Of a DNA stretch of 64,000 bases, positions 9,968 to 19,055 are shown piece after piece. This DNA is from Blastococcus colisei (lineage in GTDB: Bacteria; Actinomycetota; Actinomycetes; Mycobacteriales; Geodermatophilaceae). Position 1 is the stretch's first letter. The number at the start of each line of letters is the position of its first letter. The stretch lies in NCBI RefSeq assembly GCF_006717095.1, contig NZ_VFQE01000001.1:868001-932000 (forward strand), written 5' to 3'. The notes beneath the pieces are model-generated. The model had not been told where the DNA came from and searched no databases. It saw only the letters and a program-made list of their open reading frames with translations. The translations under genes were made by a program, and so were the position numbers.

Positions 9968-11647
9968 TCAGCGACGGCGCGTCGGGGGTTCCCCTTCGGC
10001 GATCGACTCCGCGGCCCGCACGGGGTCGTAGGCGCAGGCATCCGTGGTGCCGGCGACCGGCGTGGGAGCGGTGGCGGCGTCCTGCCCGGCACCGGCAGCC
10101 GGCGCCGGTGCCGACGCGGACGGCGCCGACGCAGCAGCGGGCGGTGCGGTCGTGGCCTCGACCGCCGGCGCGCTCTCCACGGGTGCGGCCAGTGCCTCCC
10201 GGACCAACGCGCGCATCGCGTCGTAGTCGGGGTAGGCGGGCCGGATCACGCTGTCGTCGAAGACGACGCTCCGGATCTCGGTGTCCTTGACCTTCAGGGC
10301 GAGGTCGGCGAAGTCTCCGACCACCGCCTGGGGGATGTCGGTGCTGACGATGTCCTGCGTCGTCGCCGCGATCTCCTGGTACTGCGTCAGCATGGTCATC
10401 GGGTCGGCGGCGGAGACGATCGCGTCGACCATGCACCGCTGACGGTCCATGCGCTCGTAGTCGGTGAGGCCGAACCGGCCGCGTGCGTAGTGGAGCGCCC
10501 GCTCGCCGTCCATCCGCTGATCCGCCCCAGGGGCGATGTAGTCCTCGGGGAGGATCCCGATCGTCGGCTCCCCACCGATGGGGACGAAGTAGTTCACGTT
10601 GACGGTGATGCCGCCGAGCGCGTCGATGAGTCGGCTGAAGCCCTCGAGGTTGACCAGGACGTAGTAGTCCAGCGTCAGCCCGAGCGCCTCCCCGACACCC
10701 AGCTTCAGGAAGTCTGCCCCGGGGTCGTCGGTGGCACCGAGGACGTCGGGGTGGTCGCTGGGGCCGTTGCGGTAGACGGCGTTGAGCAGGCTCTCGCCCT
10801 CGCTGCCGCTCCAGAAGCCGTCGGGGTAGACGTCGTGCAGGGGGCTGTCCTCCGGGAAGGGCAGCTCCTGCAGGTTGCGGGGCAGGCTGAACAGCGTGGT
10901 GGCCCCCGTGTCGGTGGCGATGCTGGCCACCATGATCGTGTCCGTGCGCACGCCGTCCCGGCCCTCGCCACCGTCGCCCCCGAGCAGGAGCACGTTCACC
11001 CGCTCCTTGTCGCCGAACGGAGTGGCGTCGACCGGGTCGACGGTCGCGGACTCTCCGTCGGCGAAGAGGTTCTGGATCAGGTCGCGCTGCACCGCGGCCA
11101 GGTGGGCGACCTCGAACGCGGGAGCCGCGATACCCAGTGACAAGGCGGACACGAGGACGGTTCCGGCCAGGTGCTGGGCCCTCGTCGTCGACTCCGGCGC
11201 CAGCATCCGGTAGCCCGCGATGATCACGAGCGTCCACACCACGGCGAGGCCGACGGCCGCGACGATGACACCGAGCATCGCGGTGGGGTCGACCGCCAGA
11301 CCCACGACGCGGTCGCGGCCGACGGTGGCGAGCAGCGCGAGGCCCGTGCCCAGGGCGGCGAAGAGTGCCACGAGCGTCCATCCGCTCCTGCGGGCACCGG
11401 CCGCCACGAGTGCGCTCCCGGGGACGACCGCCCCGAGGGTGGTCAGGCCCAGGACCCGGCCGAACCCGTGCGGTGCGGTCCGAGGACGGTCATCGGCCCA
11501 GCGGGGGTGGACGGGGGGCGCGGCGGCGTTGCTGGACGCCGCGGAGCCGTTGTCCCTCCTGGCCCGCGGCGGGCGCCCCACCCGTGGGTCGAGGCGCGGC
11601 GGCAGCGGGCGGGCAGGAAGTGCACGCACCTCTTGCACTCGGCTCAC
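9968..11647 (-). CDS. LytR-CpsA-Psr (LCP) family cell-wall ligase
   Basis: LCP proteins transfer polyprenyl-pyrophosphate-linked glycopolymers to peptidoglycan outside the membrane. This one has 559 residues: a Pro/Arg-rich cytoplasmic N-terminus, about four hydrophobic segments, then the extracellular LCP domain with VRTDTIMVASI, FSLPRNL and the catalytic-site Arg segment MDRQRCM, and an Ala/Pro/Ser-rich tail. GTG 11647 was chosen because GAGG lies five bases upstream and because the N-terminal RPLPPRLDPRVGRPPR matches RPLPPRLDPRAGRPPR of the second LCP protein at 46393-47940. The shared cytoplasmic motif suggests a common partner. The open frame runs far upstream but overlaps the divergent protease and is not real there. 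Confidence 0.9.
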   Translation of the reverse strand: MSRVQEVRALPARPLPPRLDPRVGRPPRARRDNGSAASSNAAAPPVHPRWADDRPRTAPHGFGRVLGLTTLGAVVPGSALVAAGARRSGWTLVALFAALGTGLALLATVGRDRVVGLAVDPTAMLGVIVAAVGLAVVWTLVIIAGYRMLAPESTTRAQHLAGTVLVSALSLGIAAPAFEVAHLAAVQRDLIQNLFADGESATVDPVDATPFGDKERVNVLLLGGDGGEGRDGVRTDTIMVASIATDTGATTLFSLPRNLQELPFPEDSPLHDVYPDGFWSGSEGESLLNAVYRNGPSDHPDVLGATDDPGADFLKLGVGEALGLTLDYYVLVNLEGFSRLIDALGGITVNVNYFVPIGGEPTIGILPEDYIAPGADQRMDGERALHYARGRFGLTDYERMDRQRCMVDAIVSAADPMTMLTQYQEIAATTQDIVSTDIPQAVVGDFADLALKVKDTEIRSVVFDDSVIRPAYPDYDAMRALVREALAAPVESAPAVEATTAPPAAASAPSASAPAPAAGAGQDAATAPTPVAGTTDACAYDPVRAAESIAEGEPPTRRR

Positions 11648-11986
11648 GCAATCCTCATGTGCAGATCGGCAGGCGCGGCCTCGGCCGCGTCCCGCGGCGC
11701 TGGTCGGCCGCAGTCCTCCTCGAGGAGGTTGGGCGATGCTATGCGCGGCGGCCGGAGTGCGAGGACGTACGACACGTCGTCGGAATTGCTCACCGTTCCC
11801 CGCCGACCCCGTGGTCGCAGCCGCCCCAACCGAACCGGCCGGCGCGGTTCCCCCGTTCCGCCGGGCGCCCACCACGGGGGAGCGAACTCCGGGGGCGGGT
11901 GGGGGACGTGCGCCGACCGAGACGGAAGTGACCTCGGTTTCCGCTGAACATCGCTCCGGCGGTGCCGATGCGCGACGCGCCCGCCG
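11648..11986. other. Divergent intergenic region between the LCP and metalloprotease genes
   Basis: About 340 bp without a convincing gene. It holds a minus-strand TAGCAT (11736-11741) that could be the -10 box for the LCP gene, next to a perfect 14-bp palindrome CCTCCTCGAGGAGG (11715-11728) that would sit at or just after that start and could be an operator. A short ACCGAG/CTCGGT hairpin lies near 11920-11942. No confident promoter was found for the protease. Confidence 0.35.
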
Positions 11987-13678
11987 ATGCAGCAGGAGAT
12001 GCCAGCTCACAGGTTCGTCCCCGCCCCCACCGGTCGCCGGTCCCTGCGCCCCGCCGTGGGTGTCGGCACCCTGTCCGTCGCCGTCCTCGCGTCGCTCGCT
12101 CTGCCCGCTGCGGTGGCAGCCGCGGAGGAGCCGGCCGGCACGACGGTCGTGGGAGAGCTGGTCCAGGCGTGGCCGGAGCCCGCGAGGCACACGGCCGCCG
12201 CCGAGGCGCCGCTGAGCTGGATCGAGACCCCGGCCGGGGATTCCGTCCGTGTGCCGACGCCCGACGTCGCCGACCTCGTGCCCGGCTCGACCGTCTCGGT
12301 CACGCTCGGCGAGCAGGTGGCGGACGACGGCAGCGAGGCCGGTGCCGTTCCCGCCCGGGAGGTCCTCGGCAGCGACGTCGTCGCCCCGGCCGAGAACCCG
12401 CCGGCACCGGCGCCGGCGCCGCGGACCGGGCTCACGAACGAGGTCACCGTCGTCCTGGTCGCCCCCGGCGGCGTGGCGGACGACGGCACGGCGGTCGAGG
12501 ACGTCGCCGCCGTCGTCGACGGCGCCGTCGCGGACTTCTGGTCCGAGCAGACCGACGGCGCGATCTCCCTGGGGGTGACGTCGACCCACGAGTGGATCGA
12601 CACGGTCGCCGGGTGTTCCGACGCCGCCCTCCTGTGGAAGGAGGCCGCGAGCGCGGTCGGCTTCACGCCCGGCCCCGGCCGGCACCTGCTGCTGTACCTG
12701 CCCACGGGCGCGCCCGGCTGCGCGTACGCGCTGGCCGAGGTCGGCGCCGGCCCCGGCGCCGGGGGCCGGGTCTACGTCACCGACCTGTCCAGCTCGGTGA
12801 TGGCACACGAGTTCGGGCACAACTTCGGCCTCGGCCACTCGTCCGCCGAGCAGTGCGACGGCGTCGTGGAGGGCGGTTCGTGCCGCTCGGCCGCCTACCG
12901 CGACTACTACGACGTCATGGGCGTGTCCTGGGTGCAGACCGGAACCCTGAACGTCGTCCAGGCGGCCCGGCTGGGGGTGCTCCCGGAAGCCCAGCAGCAG
13001 ACCCTGACGGTGTGGGACGACGCCACCACGGCGACGGTGTCACCGCTGTCGCGCCGTACCGGTACTCGCGGGCTCCGCCTCACCGATGCCGAGGGAACCG
13101 ACTACTGGCTGGAGTACCGCACGCCCACCGGACGCGACGCCTGGCTGACGTCGGCCAACCGGTTCGGCCTCGAGTCCGGGGTGCTGCTGCGCAGGGCGGG
13201 CGGTCTGCCCGACACCTCGGTCCTGCTCGACGGCACGCCCTCGGCGTCCGGCGACTGGGACGGCGACTACCGCGTGGCGCTGCCCGTGGGCGTGGCCGTG
13301 CCGCTGTCCGGCGGTGACTTCTCCGTGGTCGTGCAGAGCCTCTCCGCCGACGGCGCGGTCGTGAGCGTCACGCCGACCGCACCGGCCGTCGCCGTCGCGC
13401 CCGCGCCCGCCACCCCCACGGCACCCGAGGTGGGAGGCCCGATGTCCGGCCGCTCCGCTCCTGCTGCCCAGACTTCCGCGGTCACCGTCCACGGACCCGT
13501 CGCGTCGAGGGCGCCGGAGTACGTCCGGGTCACCGGCCGGACCGCCCCCGCGCTCGATCCTGCCTCCGGCTCGGCGCGCGGCAGCGGACCCCTGATCGCC
13601 GCGGGCGGCGCGCTCCTCGCCGGCGCGGCACTGCTCGTCGTCCGGCGCCTCCGGGCGGCGGCCCCGCGTCCGCGCTGA
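11987..13678 (+). CDS. Secreted, C-terminally anchored zinc metalloprotease
   Basis: A 563-residue exported protein with a signal peptide (basic RRSLRP then a hydrophobic run ending AAVAAAEE). A metzincin-type zinc site HEFGHNFGLGH (H274, E275, H278, H284) is followed by YYDVMG, which fits the Met-turn. Pro/Ala-rich linkers follow, and a final hydrophobic helix plus RRLRAAAPRPR suggests membrane anchoring with an outward-facing protease. This resembles gametolysin/reprolysin-like actinobacterial proteases; the substrate is unknown. It is divergent from the LCP gene and convergent with accA3. A second ATG four codons in is possible, as neither has a strong ribosome site. Confidence 0.85.
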   Translation: MQQEMPAHRFVPAPTGRRSLRPAVGVGTLSVAVLASLALPAAVAAAEEPAGTTVVGELVQAWPEPARHTAAAEAPLSWIETPAGDSVRVPTPDVADLVPGSTVSVTLGEQVADDGSEAGAVPAREVLGSDVVAPAENPPAPAPAPRTGLTNEVTVVLVAPGGVADDGTAVEDVAAVVDGAVADFWSEQTDGAISLGVTSTHEWIDTVAGCSDAALLWKEAASAVGFTPGPGRHLLLYLPTGAPGCAYALAEVGAGPGAGGRVYVTDLSSSVMAHEFGHNFGLGHSSAEQCDGVVEGGSCRSAAYRDYYDVMGVSWVQTGTLNVVQAARLGVLPEAQQQTLTVWDDATTATVSPLSRRTGTRGLRLTDAEGTDYWLEYRTPTGRDAWLTSANRFGLESGVLLRRAGGLPDTSVLLDGTPSASGDWDGDYRVALPVGVAVPLSGGDFSVVVQSLSADGAVVSVTPTAPAVAVAPAPATPTAPEVGGPMSGRSAPAAQTSAVTVHGPVASRAPEYVRVTGRTAPALDPASGSARGSGPLIAAGGALLAGAALLVVRRLRAAAPRPR

Positions 13679-13700
13679 CGGAAGAGCGGCGCCGCCGGTC

Positions 13701-15449
13701 TCAGTCGGCGATGGTGCAGAGAACGGCGCCGCTGGTCACCGCGGCGCCGACCTCGGCGGCGAGGCCGGAGATCGTCCCGGCCTTGTGCGCGGTGATCGGC
13801 TGCTCCATCTTCATCGCCTCGAGGACGACGACCAGGTCGCCGGCCTCGACGGTGGCGCCGTCCTCGACCGCGACCTTGACGATCGTGCCCTGCATGGGGG
13901 ACGTGAGGGAGTCGCCCGAGGCGGCCGAGCCGCCGTGGCCGCCGCCGCGCTTGCGCGGCTTGGCGGCCGCACCGGGAGCCGCGCCGCCGGTGGCCAGCCC
14001 GGCCGGGAGCGAGACCTCCAGCCGGCGTCCGCCGACCTCGACGACGACGGTCCGGCGCGGCGTCTCCTCGTCCCGCTCGGCCGGCGCGGCGTCGTGGGGC
14101 GGGACCTGGTTGTCCCACTCGGTCTCGATCCAGCGGGTGTGGACCGTGAACGGCTCGCTGGTGAACGCCTCGTCGCGGACCACTGCGCGGTGGAACGGGA
14201 TCACCGTCGGCATGCCCTCGACGATCAGCTCGTCCAGGGCGCGGCGGGCCCGCTGCAGCGCCTCGTCGCGGGTGGCGCCGGTGACGATCAGCTTGGCCAG
14301 CATGGAGTCGAACGCGCCGGCGACCTCGCCGCCGGTCTCGACACCGGAGTCCCAGCGCACGCCGGGGCCCTGCGGGATCTCCAGCCGCTCCACGGGGCCG
14401 GGTGCCGGCATGAAGTTGCGGCCGGCGTCCTCGGCGTTGATCCGGAACTCGATGCTGTGCCCGCGCGGGGCGGGGTCCTCGGGCATCTCGAGGGGCTCGC
14501 CCCGGGCGATGCGGAACTGCTGACGCACCAGGTCGATGCCGCTGGTCTCCTCGCTGACCGGGTGCTCGACCTGCAGGCGCGTGTTGACCTCGAGGAAGGA
14601 GATCGAGCCGTCGACACCGACGAGGTACTCGACGGTGCCGGCCCCGTGGTAGCCGGCCTCCGCGCAGATCGCCTTGGCCGAGGAGTGGATCCGGGCGCGC
14701 TGCTCGTCGGTGAGGAACGGCGCGGGGGCCTCCTCGACCAGCTTCTGGTTGCGGCGCTGCAGCGAGCAGTCGCGGGTGCCGACGACGACGACGTTGCCGT
14801 GGGTGTCGGCCAGCACCTGCGCCTCGACGTGCCGCGGCTTGTCCAGGAATCGCTCGACGAAGCACTCGCCGCGGCCGAAGGCGGAGACCGCCTCGCGGAC
14901 GGCGGAGTCGAACAGCTCGGGGATCTCCTCCATGGTGCGGGCCACCTTCAGGCCGCGCCCGCCGCCGCCGAACGCGGCCTTGATGGCGACGGGGAGGCCG
15001 TGCTCTTGCGCGAAGGCCACCACCTCGTCGGCGCCGCCGACCGGGTCCTTGGTGCCCGGCACGAGGGGGGCGCCGGCCTTGGTGGCGATGTGCCGGGCCG
15101 CGACCTTGTCGCCGAGGTTGATGATCGACTGCGGGGAGGGGCCGATCCAGATGAGCCCCGCGTCCAGGACGGCCTGGGCGAAGTCGGCGTTCTCGGACAG
15201 GAAGCCGTAGCCGGGGTGGATCGCGTCGGCGCCGGACTGCTTCGCCGCCTCGAGGATCTTCTCGATCACCAGGTAGGAGTCACCCGGCGTCGTGCCGCCG
15301 AGCGCGAACGCCTCGTCGGCGACCCGCACGTGCAGCGCGTCCCGGTCCGGCTCGGCGTAGACGGCCACGCTGGTCAGGCCCTCGTCCTTGCAGGCGCGCG
15401 CCACGCGGACCGCGATCTCCCCGCGGTTGGCGATCAGGACCTTCTGCAC
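13701..15449 (-). CDS. accA3: Acyl-CoA carboxylase alpha subunit (biotin carboxylase + BCCP)
   Basis: ATP-dependent biotin carboxylase fused to the biotin carrier domain, the shared alpha subunit of acetyl/propionyl-CoA carboxylases. The 582-residue protein starts [17 protein letters not shown], has the ATP-grasp loop [13 protein letters not shown] and catalytic segment [14 protein letters not shown], then a Gly/Ala/Lys linker and the C-terminal biotinyl motif EAMKME, with the biotinylated Lys at about position 547. GTG 15449 follows GAGGGAG at good spacing. It lies 59 bp downstream of maf on the same strand, with its own likely promoter in the gap. Closest named relative by layout is mycobacterial AccA3 (Rv3285). 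Confidence 0.97.
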   Translation of the reverse strand: MQKVLIANRGEIAVRVARACKDEGLTSVAVYAEPDRDALHVRVADEAFALGGTTPGDSYLVIEKILEAAKQSGADAIHPGYGFLSENADFAQAVLDAGLIWIGPSPQSIINLGDKVAARHIATKAGAPLVPGTKDPVGGADEVVAFAQEHGLPVAIKAAFGGGGRGLKVARTMEEIPELFDSAVREAVSAFGRGECFVERFLDKPRHVEAQVLADTHGNVVVVGTRDCSLQRRNQKLVEEAPAPFLTDEQRARIHSSAKAICAEAGYHGAGTVEYLVGVDGSISFLEVNTRLQVEHPVSEETSGIDLVRQQFRIARGEPLEMPEDPAPRGHSIEFRINAEDAGRNFMPAPGPVERLEIPQGPGVRWDSGVETGGEVAGAFDSMLAKLIVTGATRDEALQRARRALDELIVEGMPTVIPFHRAVVRDEAFTSEPFTVHTRWIETEWDNQVPPHDAAPAERDEETPRRTVVVEVGGRRLEVSLPAGLATGGAAPGAAAKPRKRGGGHGGSAASGDSLTSPMQGTIVKVAVEDGATVEAGDLVVVLEAMKMEQPITAHKAGTISGLAAEVGAAVTSGAVLCTIAD

Positions 15450-15482
15450 CGGTGCAACTCCCTCGTCGAGTCAATCGGTCGG

Positions 15483-15488
15483 ACTGTA
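15483..15488 (-). promoter_or_regulatory. Likely -10 box (TACAGT) for accA3
   Basis: In the 59-bp maf-accA3 gap the minus strand carries TACAGT, which would start transcription about 25 bases before the accA3 GTG and leave room for the GAGGGAG ribosome site. It suggests accA3 can be expressed apart from accB-accE-maf. No clear -35 was identified. Confidence 0.4.
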
Positions 15489-15508
15489 GTGCTGGATGGA
15501 GCGGCTGG

Positions 15509-16117
15509 TCAGCGGCGCCAGAGATCGGTGATGGCCAGGCCACGCTTGGCCAGCTGCGTGCGCAGGACGGTCAGGGACAGCCCCACCACCGCCGCCGGGT
15601 CGCCCTCGACGCGGCGGACGAAGGGCGCTCCCAGGCCATCCAGGGTGAACGCGCCGGCCACGGCCAGCGGCTCCCCGGTGGCCAGGTAGGCCTCGATCTC
15701 CTGGGGCGTCGGCGTCGTGAAGTAGACGACGGTCGAGGCGACGGCGATGTCCCGGCCCACGACGGCGCCGTCCTGGACGTCGAAGAGCGCCTGCCCCGTG
15801 TGCAGCACCCCGGACCGGCCGGCCATGCGCTGCCAGCGGTCCCGGGCCTCGGCCGCGTCCGCCGGCTTGCCGAGCGGCCTGCCGTTGAACTCCAGCAGCG
15901 AGTCCGCGCCGATGACGAAGGCGTCGGTCTCCCGCTTGGCCACCGCGGCCGCCTTGGCCGCGGCGAGCAGGGCGACCTGCTCGGCGACGCGCGGGGCGGA
16001 CACGGTCGATTCGTCGACGTTGCTCACCACCACCTCGGGGAAGAGCCCCGCCTGCTTCAGCAGTGAGAGCCGGGCGGGGGAGGCCGAGGCGAGGACCAGC
16101 CTGCGGTCGCCGCTCAT
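15509..16117 (-). CDS. maf: Maf-like nucleoside triphosphate pyrophosphatase
   Basis: A 202-residue Maf/Ham1-fold enzyme that hydrolyses non-canonical or excess NTPs to NMP and pyrophosphate. The N-terminal LVLASASPARLSLLKQAG is the classic Maf nucleotide-binding motif, and the internal SNVDES and GADSL segments carry conserved catalytic acids. ATG 16117 is supported by GGGAGG eight bases upstream. Its start overlaps the accE stop by one base (TGATG), placing it in the accB-accE-maf operon, as in mycobacteria (Rv3280-Rv3282). Confidence 0.93.
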   Translation of the reverse strand: MSGDRRLVLASASPARLSLLKQAGLFPEVVVSNVDESTVSAPRVAEQVALLAAAKAAAVAKRETDAFVIGADSLLEFNGRPLGKPADAAEARDRWQRMAGRSGVLHTGQALFDVQDGAVVGRDIAVASTVVYFTTPTPQEIEAYLATGEPLAVAGAFTLDGLGAPFVRRVEGDPAAVVGLSLTVLRTQLAKRGLAITDLWRR

Positions 16118-16332
16118 CAGGAGAACCTCCCGGCAGCGCGCCAGCCGCCGTGGCCCACCGGGAACGGGCGGCGATGACCGTCGGCGTGAGAAGCCCACGC
16201 GCCCACCGGCGTCGGCCGCCGACGCGACCGGCGCTGCGACATCGCCGCGACGACGACGGTCAGGGCGGCGAGCTCCTCGGCGGAGGGCTCGCCCTTCGCG
16301 ACGCGCAGGAGCGGGCGTGCTTCCTCGCTCAC
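16117..16332 (-). CDS. accE: Acyl-CoA carboxylase epsilon subunit
   Basis: A small 71-residue protein that stabilises actinobacterial acyl-CoA carboxylase holoenzymes. It begins [20 protein letters not shown] and contains [13 protein letters not shown], the conserved helical core of the AccE family; the tail [16 protein letters not shown] is also typical. The GTG start at 16332 overlaps the accB stop by 4 bp (GTGA), and its own stop overlaps the maf ATG. Position between carboxyltransferase and maf matches accE5 in M. tuberculosis. Confidence 0.88.
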   Translation of the reverse strand: MSEEARPLLRVAKGEPSAEELAALTVVVAAMSQRRSRRRPTPVGAWASHADGHRRPFPVGHGGWRAAGRFS

Positions 16333-17957
16333 AGCGGGATGTTCCCGTGCTTCTTCGGCGGCAGGGTCTGGCGCTTGTTGGCCAGCACGCGCAGCGCCTT
16401 GGTGACCTGCACCCGCGTCTGCGACGGCGGGATGACCGCGTCCACGTAGCCGCGGTCGGCGGCGATGTAGGGGTTGGCGAGGGTGTCCTCGTACTCCGCG
16501 ATCAGTTCCGCCCGCGTGGCGTCGGGGTCCTCGGCCGCGGCGAGTTCCTTGCGGTACAGGATCCCGACCGCGCCCTGGGCCCCGACGACGGCGATCTGCG
16601 CACTGGGCCAGGCGAGGTTGACGTCGGCGCCGAGGTGCTTGGACCCCATCACGTCGTAGGCGCCGCCGTAGGCCTTGCGGGTGATCACCGTGACCTTGGG
16701 GACGGTGGCCTCGGCGTAGGCGTAGATCAGCTTGGCGCCGCGGCGGATGATCCCCTCCCACTCCTGCGACGTCCCGGGCAGGAAGCCGGGGACGTCGACG
16801 AAGGTGAGCACCGGGATGTTGAAGGCGTCGCAGGTGCGCACGAACCGCGCCGCCTTCTCGCTGGCGTCGATGTCCAGGGTGCCGGCGAACTGGGTGGGCT
16901 GGTTGGCCACGATCCCCACCGGGCGGCCCTCGACCCGGCCGAAGCCGATCAGGATGTTGGGCGCGAACAGCGGCTGCACCTCGAGGAACTCGCCGTCGTC
17001 GAGGACGTGCTCGAGGACGGTGTGCATGTCGTAGGGGGTGTTCGCCGAGTCGGGGATGAACGTGTCGAGCTCGAGGTCGGAGTCGGTCAGCGCGCCGGGC
17101 AGCACCGTCTCCACCGGCGCCATCTCGATCGCCGGCAGCGGGTCGAGGTTGTTGCTCGGCAGGTAGGACAGCAGCGCCTTCACGTAGTCCAGGGCGTCGT
17201 TCTCGTCCTCGGCCAGGTAGTGCGCGACGCCGGACTTGGTGTTGTGCGTGCGCGCCCCGCCCAGCTCCTCGAGCGTGACGTCCTCGCCGGTCACGGTCTT
17301 CACGACGTCGGGGCCGGTGATGAACATCTGGCTGGTCTTGTCGACCATCACGACGAAGTCGGTGAGCGCGGGGGAGTAGACGTGCCCACCGGCCGCCGGG
17401 CCCATCACCAGGGAGATCTGCGGGATGACGCCGGAGGCGTGCACGTTGCGCCGGAAGATCTCGCCGTACAGGCCCAGGGAGACCACGCCCTCCTGGATGC
17501 GCGCGCCGCCGCCCTCGTTGATCCCGACCACCGGGCAGCCGTTCGTCACGGCGAAGTCGAGGATCTTGACGATCTTCTCGCCGTAGACCTCGCCGAGGCT
17601 GCCGCCGAAGACCGTCACGTCCTGGGAGAAGATCGCGATCGGCCGGCCGTCGACCGTGCCGTAGCCGGTGACGACGCCGTCGCCGAACGGGCGCTTGGAC
17701 TCCATGCCGAAGTTGGTGGAACGGTGCCGGGCGAACTCGTCGAACTCGGTGAACGAGCCCGGGTCCAGCAGCGCCTCGATGCGCTCGCGGGCGGTCATCT
17801 TGCCCGCGGCGTGCTGCTTCTCGACGGCGCGCTCGGAGCCGGCGTGCGTGGCCTCCTGCACCCGCCGCTCGAAGTCGGCGAGCTTCCCGGCGGTCGTGTG
17901 GATGTCGATGTCGTCGGGGACGTGCTCCCCGGCGTTCTCGAGTTCAGCCGCGCTCAC
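16329..17957 (-). CDS. Acyl-CoA carboxylase beta subunit (carboxyltransferase)
   Basis: Carboxyltransferase that moves CO2 from carboxybiotin to acetyl- or propionyl-CoA. The 542-residue protein has both crotonase-like halves, with oxyanion-hole glycines in [11 protein letters not shown] (N half) and [12 protein letters not shown] (C half). It ends KKHGNIPL, as AccD5/PccB-type subunits do. GTG 17957 follows GAGGAG eight bases upstream; the open frame beyond it crosses the divergent promoter and is not coding. Layout and ending favour an AccD5-like propionyl-CoA carboxylase, which would feed MutAB, but acyl specificity is not proven by sequence. Confidence 0.95.
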   Translation of the reverse strand: MSAAELENAGEHVPDDIDIHTTAGKLADFERRVQEATHAGSERAVEKQHAAGKMTARERIEALLDPGSFTEFDEFARHRSTNFGMESKRPFGDGVVTGYGTVDGRPIAIFSQDVTVFGGSLGEVYGEKIVKILDFAVTNGCPVVGINEGGGARIQEGVVSLGLYGEIFRRNVHASGVIPQISLVMGPAAGGHVYSPALTDFVVMVDKTSQMFITGPDVVKTVTGEDVTLEELGGARTHNTKSGVAHYLAEDENDALDYVKALLSYLPSNNLDPLPAIEMAPVETVLPGALTDSDLELDTFIPDSANTPYDMHTVLEHVLDDGEFLEVQPLFAPNILIGFGRVEGRPVGIVANQPTQFAGTLDIDASEKAARFVRTCDAFNIPVLTFVDVPGFLPGTSQEWEGIIRRGAKLIYAYAEATVPKVTVITRKAYGGAYDVMGSKHLGADVNLAWPSAQIAVVGAQGAVGILYRKELAAAEDPDATRAELIAEYEDTLANPYIAADRGYVDAVIPPSQTRVQVTKALRVLANKRQTLPPKKHGNIPL

Positions 17958-18043
17958 GTGTTGATCTCCTCGCTGGCGCTGGTCGGCCGCGTGCGCGGCG
18001 CTGCTGTGGCCATGCGTGACCTGGAAAGCTCGATCACGGGCCG

Positions 18044-18050
18044 TAGCGTA
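18044..18050. promoter_or_regulatory. Bidirectional -10 element between accB and birA
   Basis: The 7-mer TAGCGTA contains TAGCGT on the plus strand and TACGCT on the minus strand, offset by one base. On the plus strand six bases separate the box from the birA GTG, so birA would be leaderless. On the minus strand it would give accB an mRNA with a leader of about 80 bases holding a GAGGAG ribosome site. Sharing one symmetric -10 could link biotin ligase and carboxylase expression. Confidence 0.5.
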
Positions 18051-18055
18051 AGGGA

Positions 18056-18883
18056 GTGCCCGACACACCCTCATCCCGATGGTCCGATCTCGAGCGCCCC
18101 GCGCTCGACGGCCCGGCGCTCTCGGCCGCCCTGACCCGCGACAGCGGGCTGTGGCGGAGCGTGCGGGTCGTGCCCGAGATCGGGTCCACCAACGCCGAAC
18201 TCGTGGCCGCGGCGGCGGCCGACGAGCCGGAAGGCCTGGTGCTCGTGGCCGAGCACCAGGTCGCCGGAAGGGGGCGGCTGGACCGGGTGTGGACGTCGCC
18301 GCCCAGGGCCGGGCTCACGGTGTCGTTCCTGCTGCGACCCGACGTGCCCGCCGCCCGCCGCGGCTGGCTCCCGCTGCTCACCGGGGTCGCGCTGGCCGAG
18401 GCGGTCGGGCAGGTGACGGGCGTCCGGGCGTCGCTGAAGTGGCCCAACGACCTGCTGGCCTTGGACGGTCGCAAGCTCGCCGGCATCCTGGCCGAGGCCG
18501 GCGGGGCCGCCGTCGTGGTCGGCGTGGGCCTCAACGTGTCGACGACCGCAGCCGAGCTGCCCGACACGGGAACCTCGCTGTCCCGCGTGACCGGCGCGAC
18601 CGTGGACCGGGCTCCGGTGCTCCTCGGGTTCCTCCGTGCGGTGGAGCGGCGGTACCGGGAGTGGACGGCGGCCCTCGGCGACCCCGTCTCGTCCGGGCTG
18701 GCCCGCGACTATCTCGCCTGGTCCGCGACGATCGGCACGGACGTCGCCGTGAGCTTGCCCGACGGCTCGACGATCGAGGGCACGGCCACGGCGGTGGACT
18801 GGGACGGCCGGCTCGTGGTGGCCGGGACGGAGGGGCAGGTCGCGCTGGCCTCGGGCGACGTGCGGCACGTCCGGCGCGTCTGA
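18056..18883 (+). CDS. birA: Biotin--[acetyl-CoA-carboxylase] ligase
   Basis: Attaches biotin to the BCCP Lys through biotinyl-AMP. The 275-residue protein has the ligase motifs [21 protein letters not shown] (biotin/adenylate-binding GRGR loop), KWPNDLL and GRKLAGIL, then a small C-terminal beta domain. It lacks the N-terminal winged helix of E. coli BirA, so it is a monofunctional ligase and not a repressor. GTG 18056 directly follows a -10 box (TAGCGT-N6-GTG). It is divergent from the carboxylase operon whose alpha subunit it modifies. Confidence 0.95.
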   Translation: MPDTPSSRWSDLERPALDGPALSAALTRDSGLWRSVRVVPEIGSTNAELVAAAAADEPEGLVLVAEHQVAGRGRLDRVWTSPPRAGLTVSFLLRPDVPAARRGWLPLLTGVALAEAVGQVTGVRASLKWPNDLLALDGRKLAGILAEAGGAAVVVGVGLNVSTTAAELPDTGTSLSRVTGATVDRAPVLLGFLRAVERRYREWTAALGDPVSSGLARDYLAWSATIGTDVAVSLPDGSTIEGTATAVDWDGRLVVAGTEGQVALASGDVRHVRRV

Positions 18884-19005
18884 CCGCCGGTCCCTGCCGC
18901 GGGTCCCTGCTGCCGATCCGAGGCGCGGAGGGGGCGGATGGGACGGACGATGACCGCGTGGGGCGGCGCGGAGGACATCTCCCGGGAGATCGCGATGCGT
19001 CTGGT

Positions 19006-19033
19006 TACCGTCAGGATTCGATCACGGACGGTA
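19006..19033 (+). promoter_or_regulatory. Putative promoter/inverted repeat before the acyltransferase gene
   Basis: TACCGT at 19006-19011 could be the -10 box, with transcription starting about 38 bases before ATG 19056. The box lies in the left arm of an inverted repeat GGTTACCGTC ... GACGGTAGCC (about 19003-19036, 14-base loop), so an operator or leader hairpin is possible. AAGGTGAG six bases before the ATG is the ribosome site. The remaining 18884-19002 shows nothing else recognisable. Confidence 0.35.
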
Positions 19034-19055
19034 GCCAGGCGAAGGTGAGCAGTAG

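Noticed and set aside
11648-12838. Upstream extension of the LCP open frame beyond GTG 11647
   Set aside because: It would run antisense through the divergent metalloprotease gene. The internal GTG has a ribosome site and begins a motif shared with the other LCP protein.
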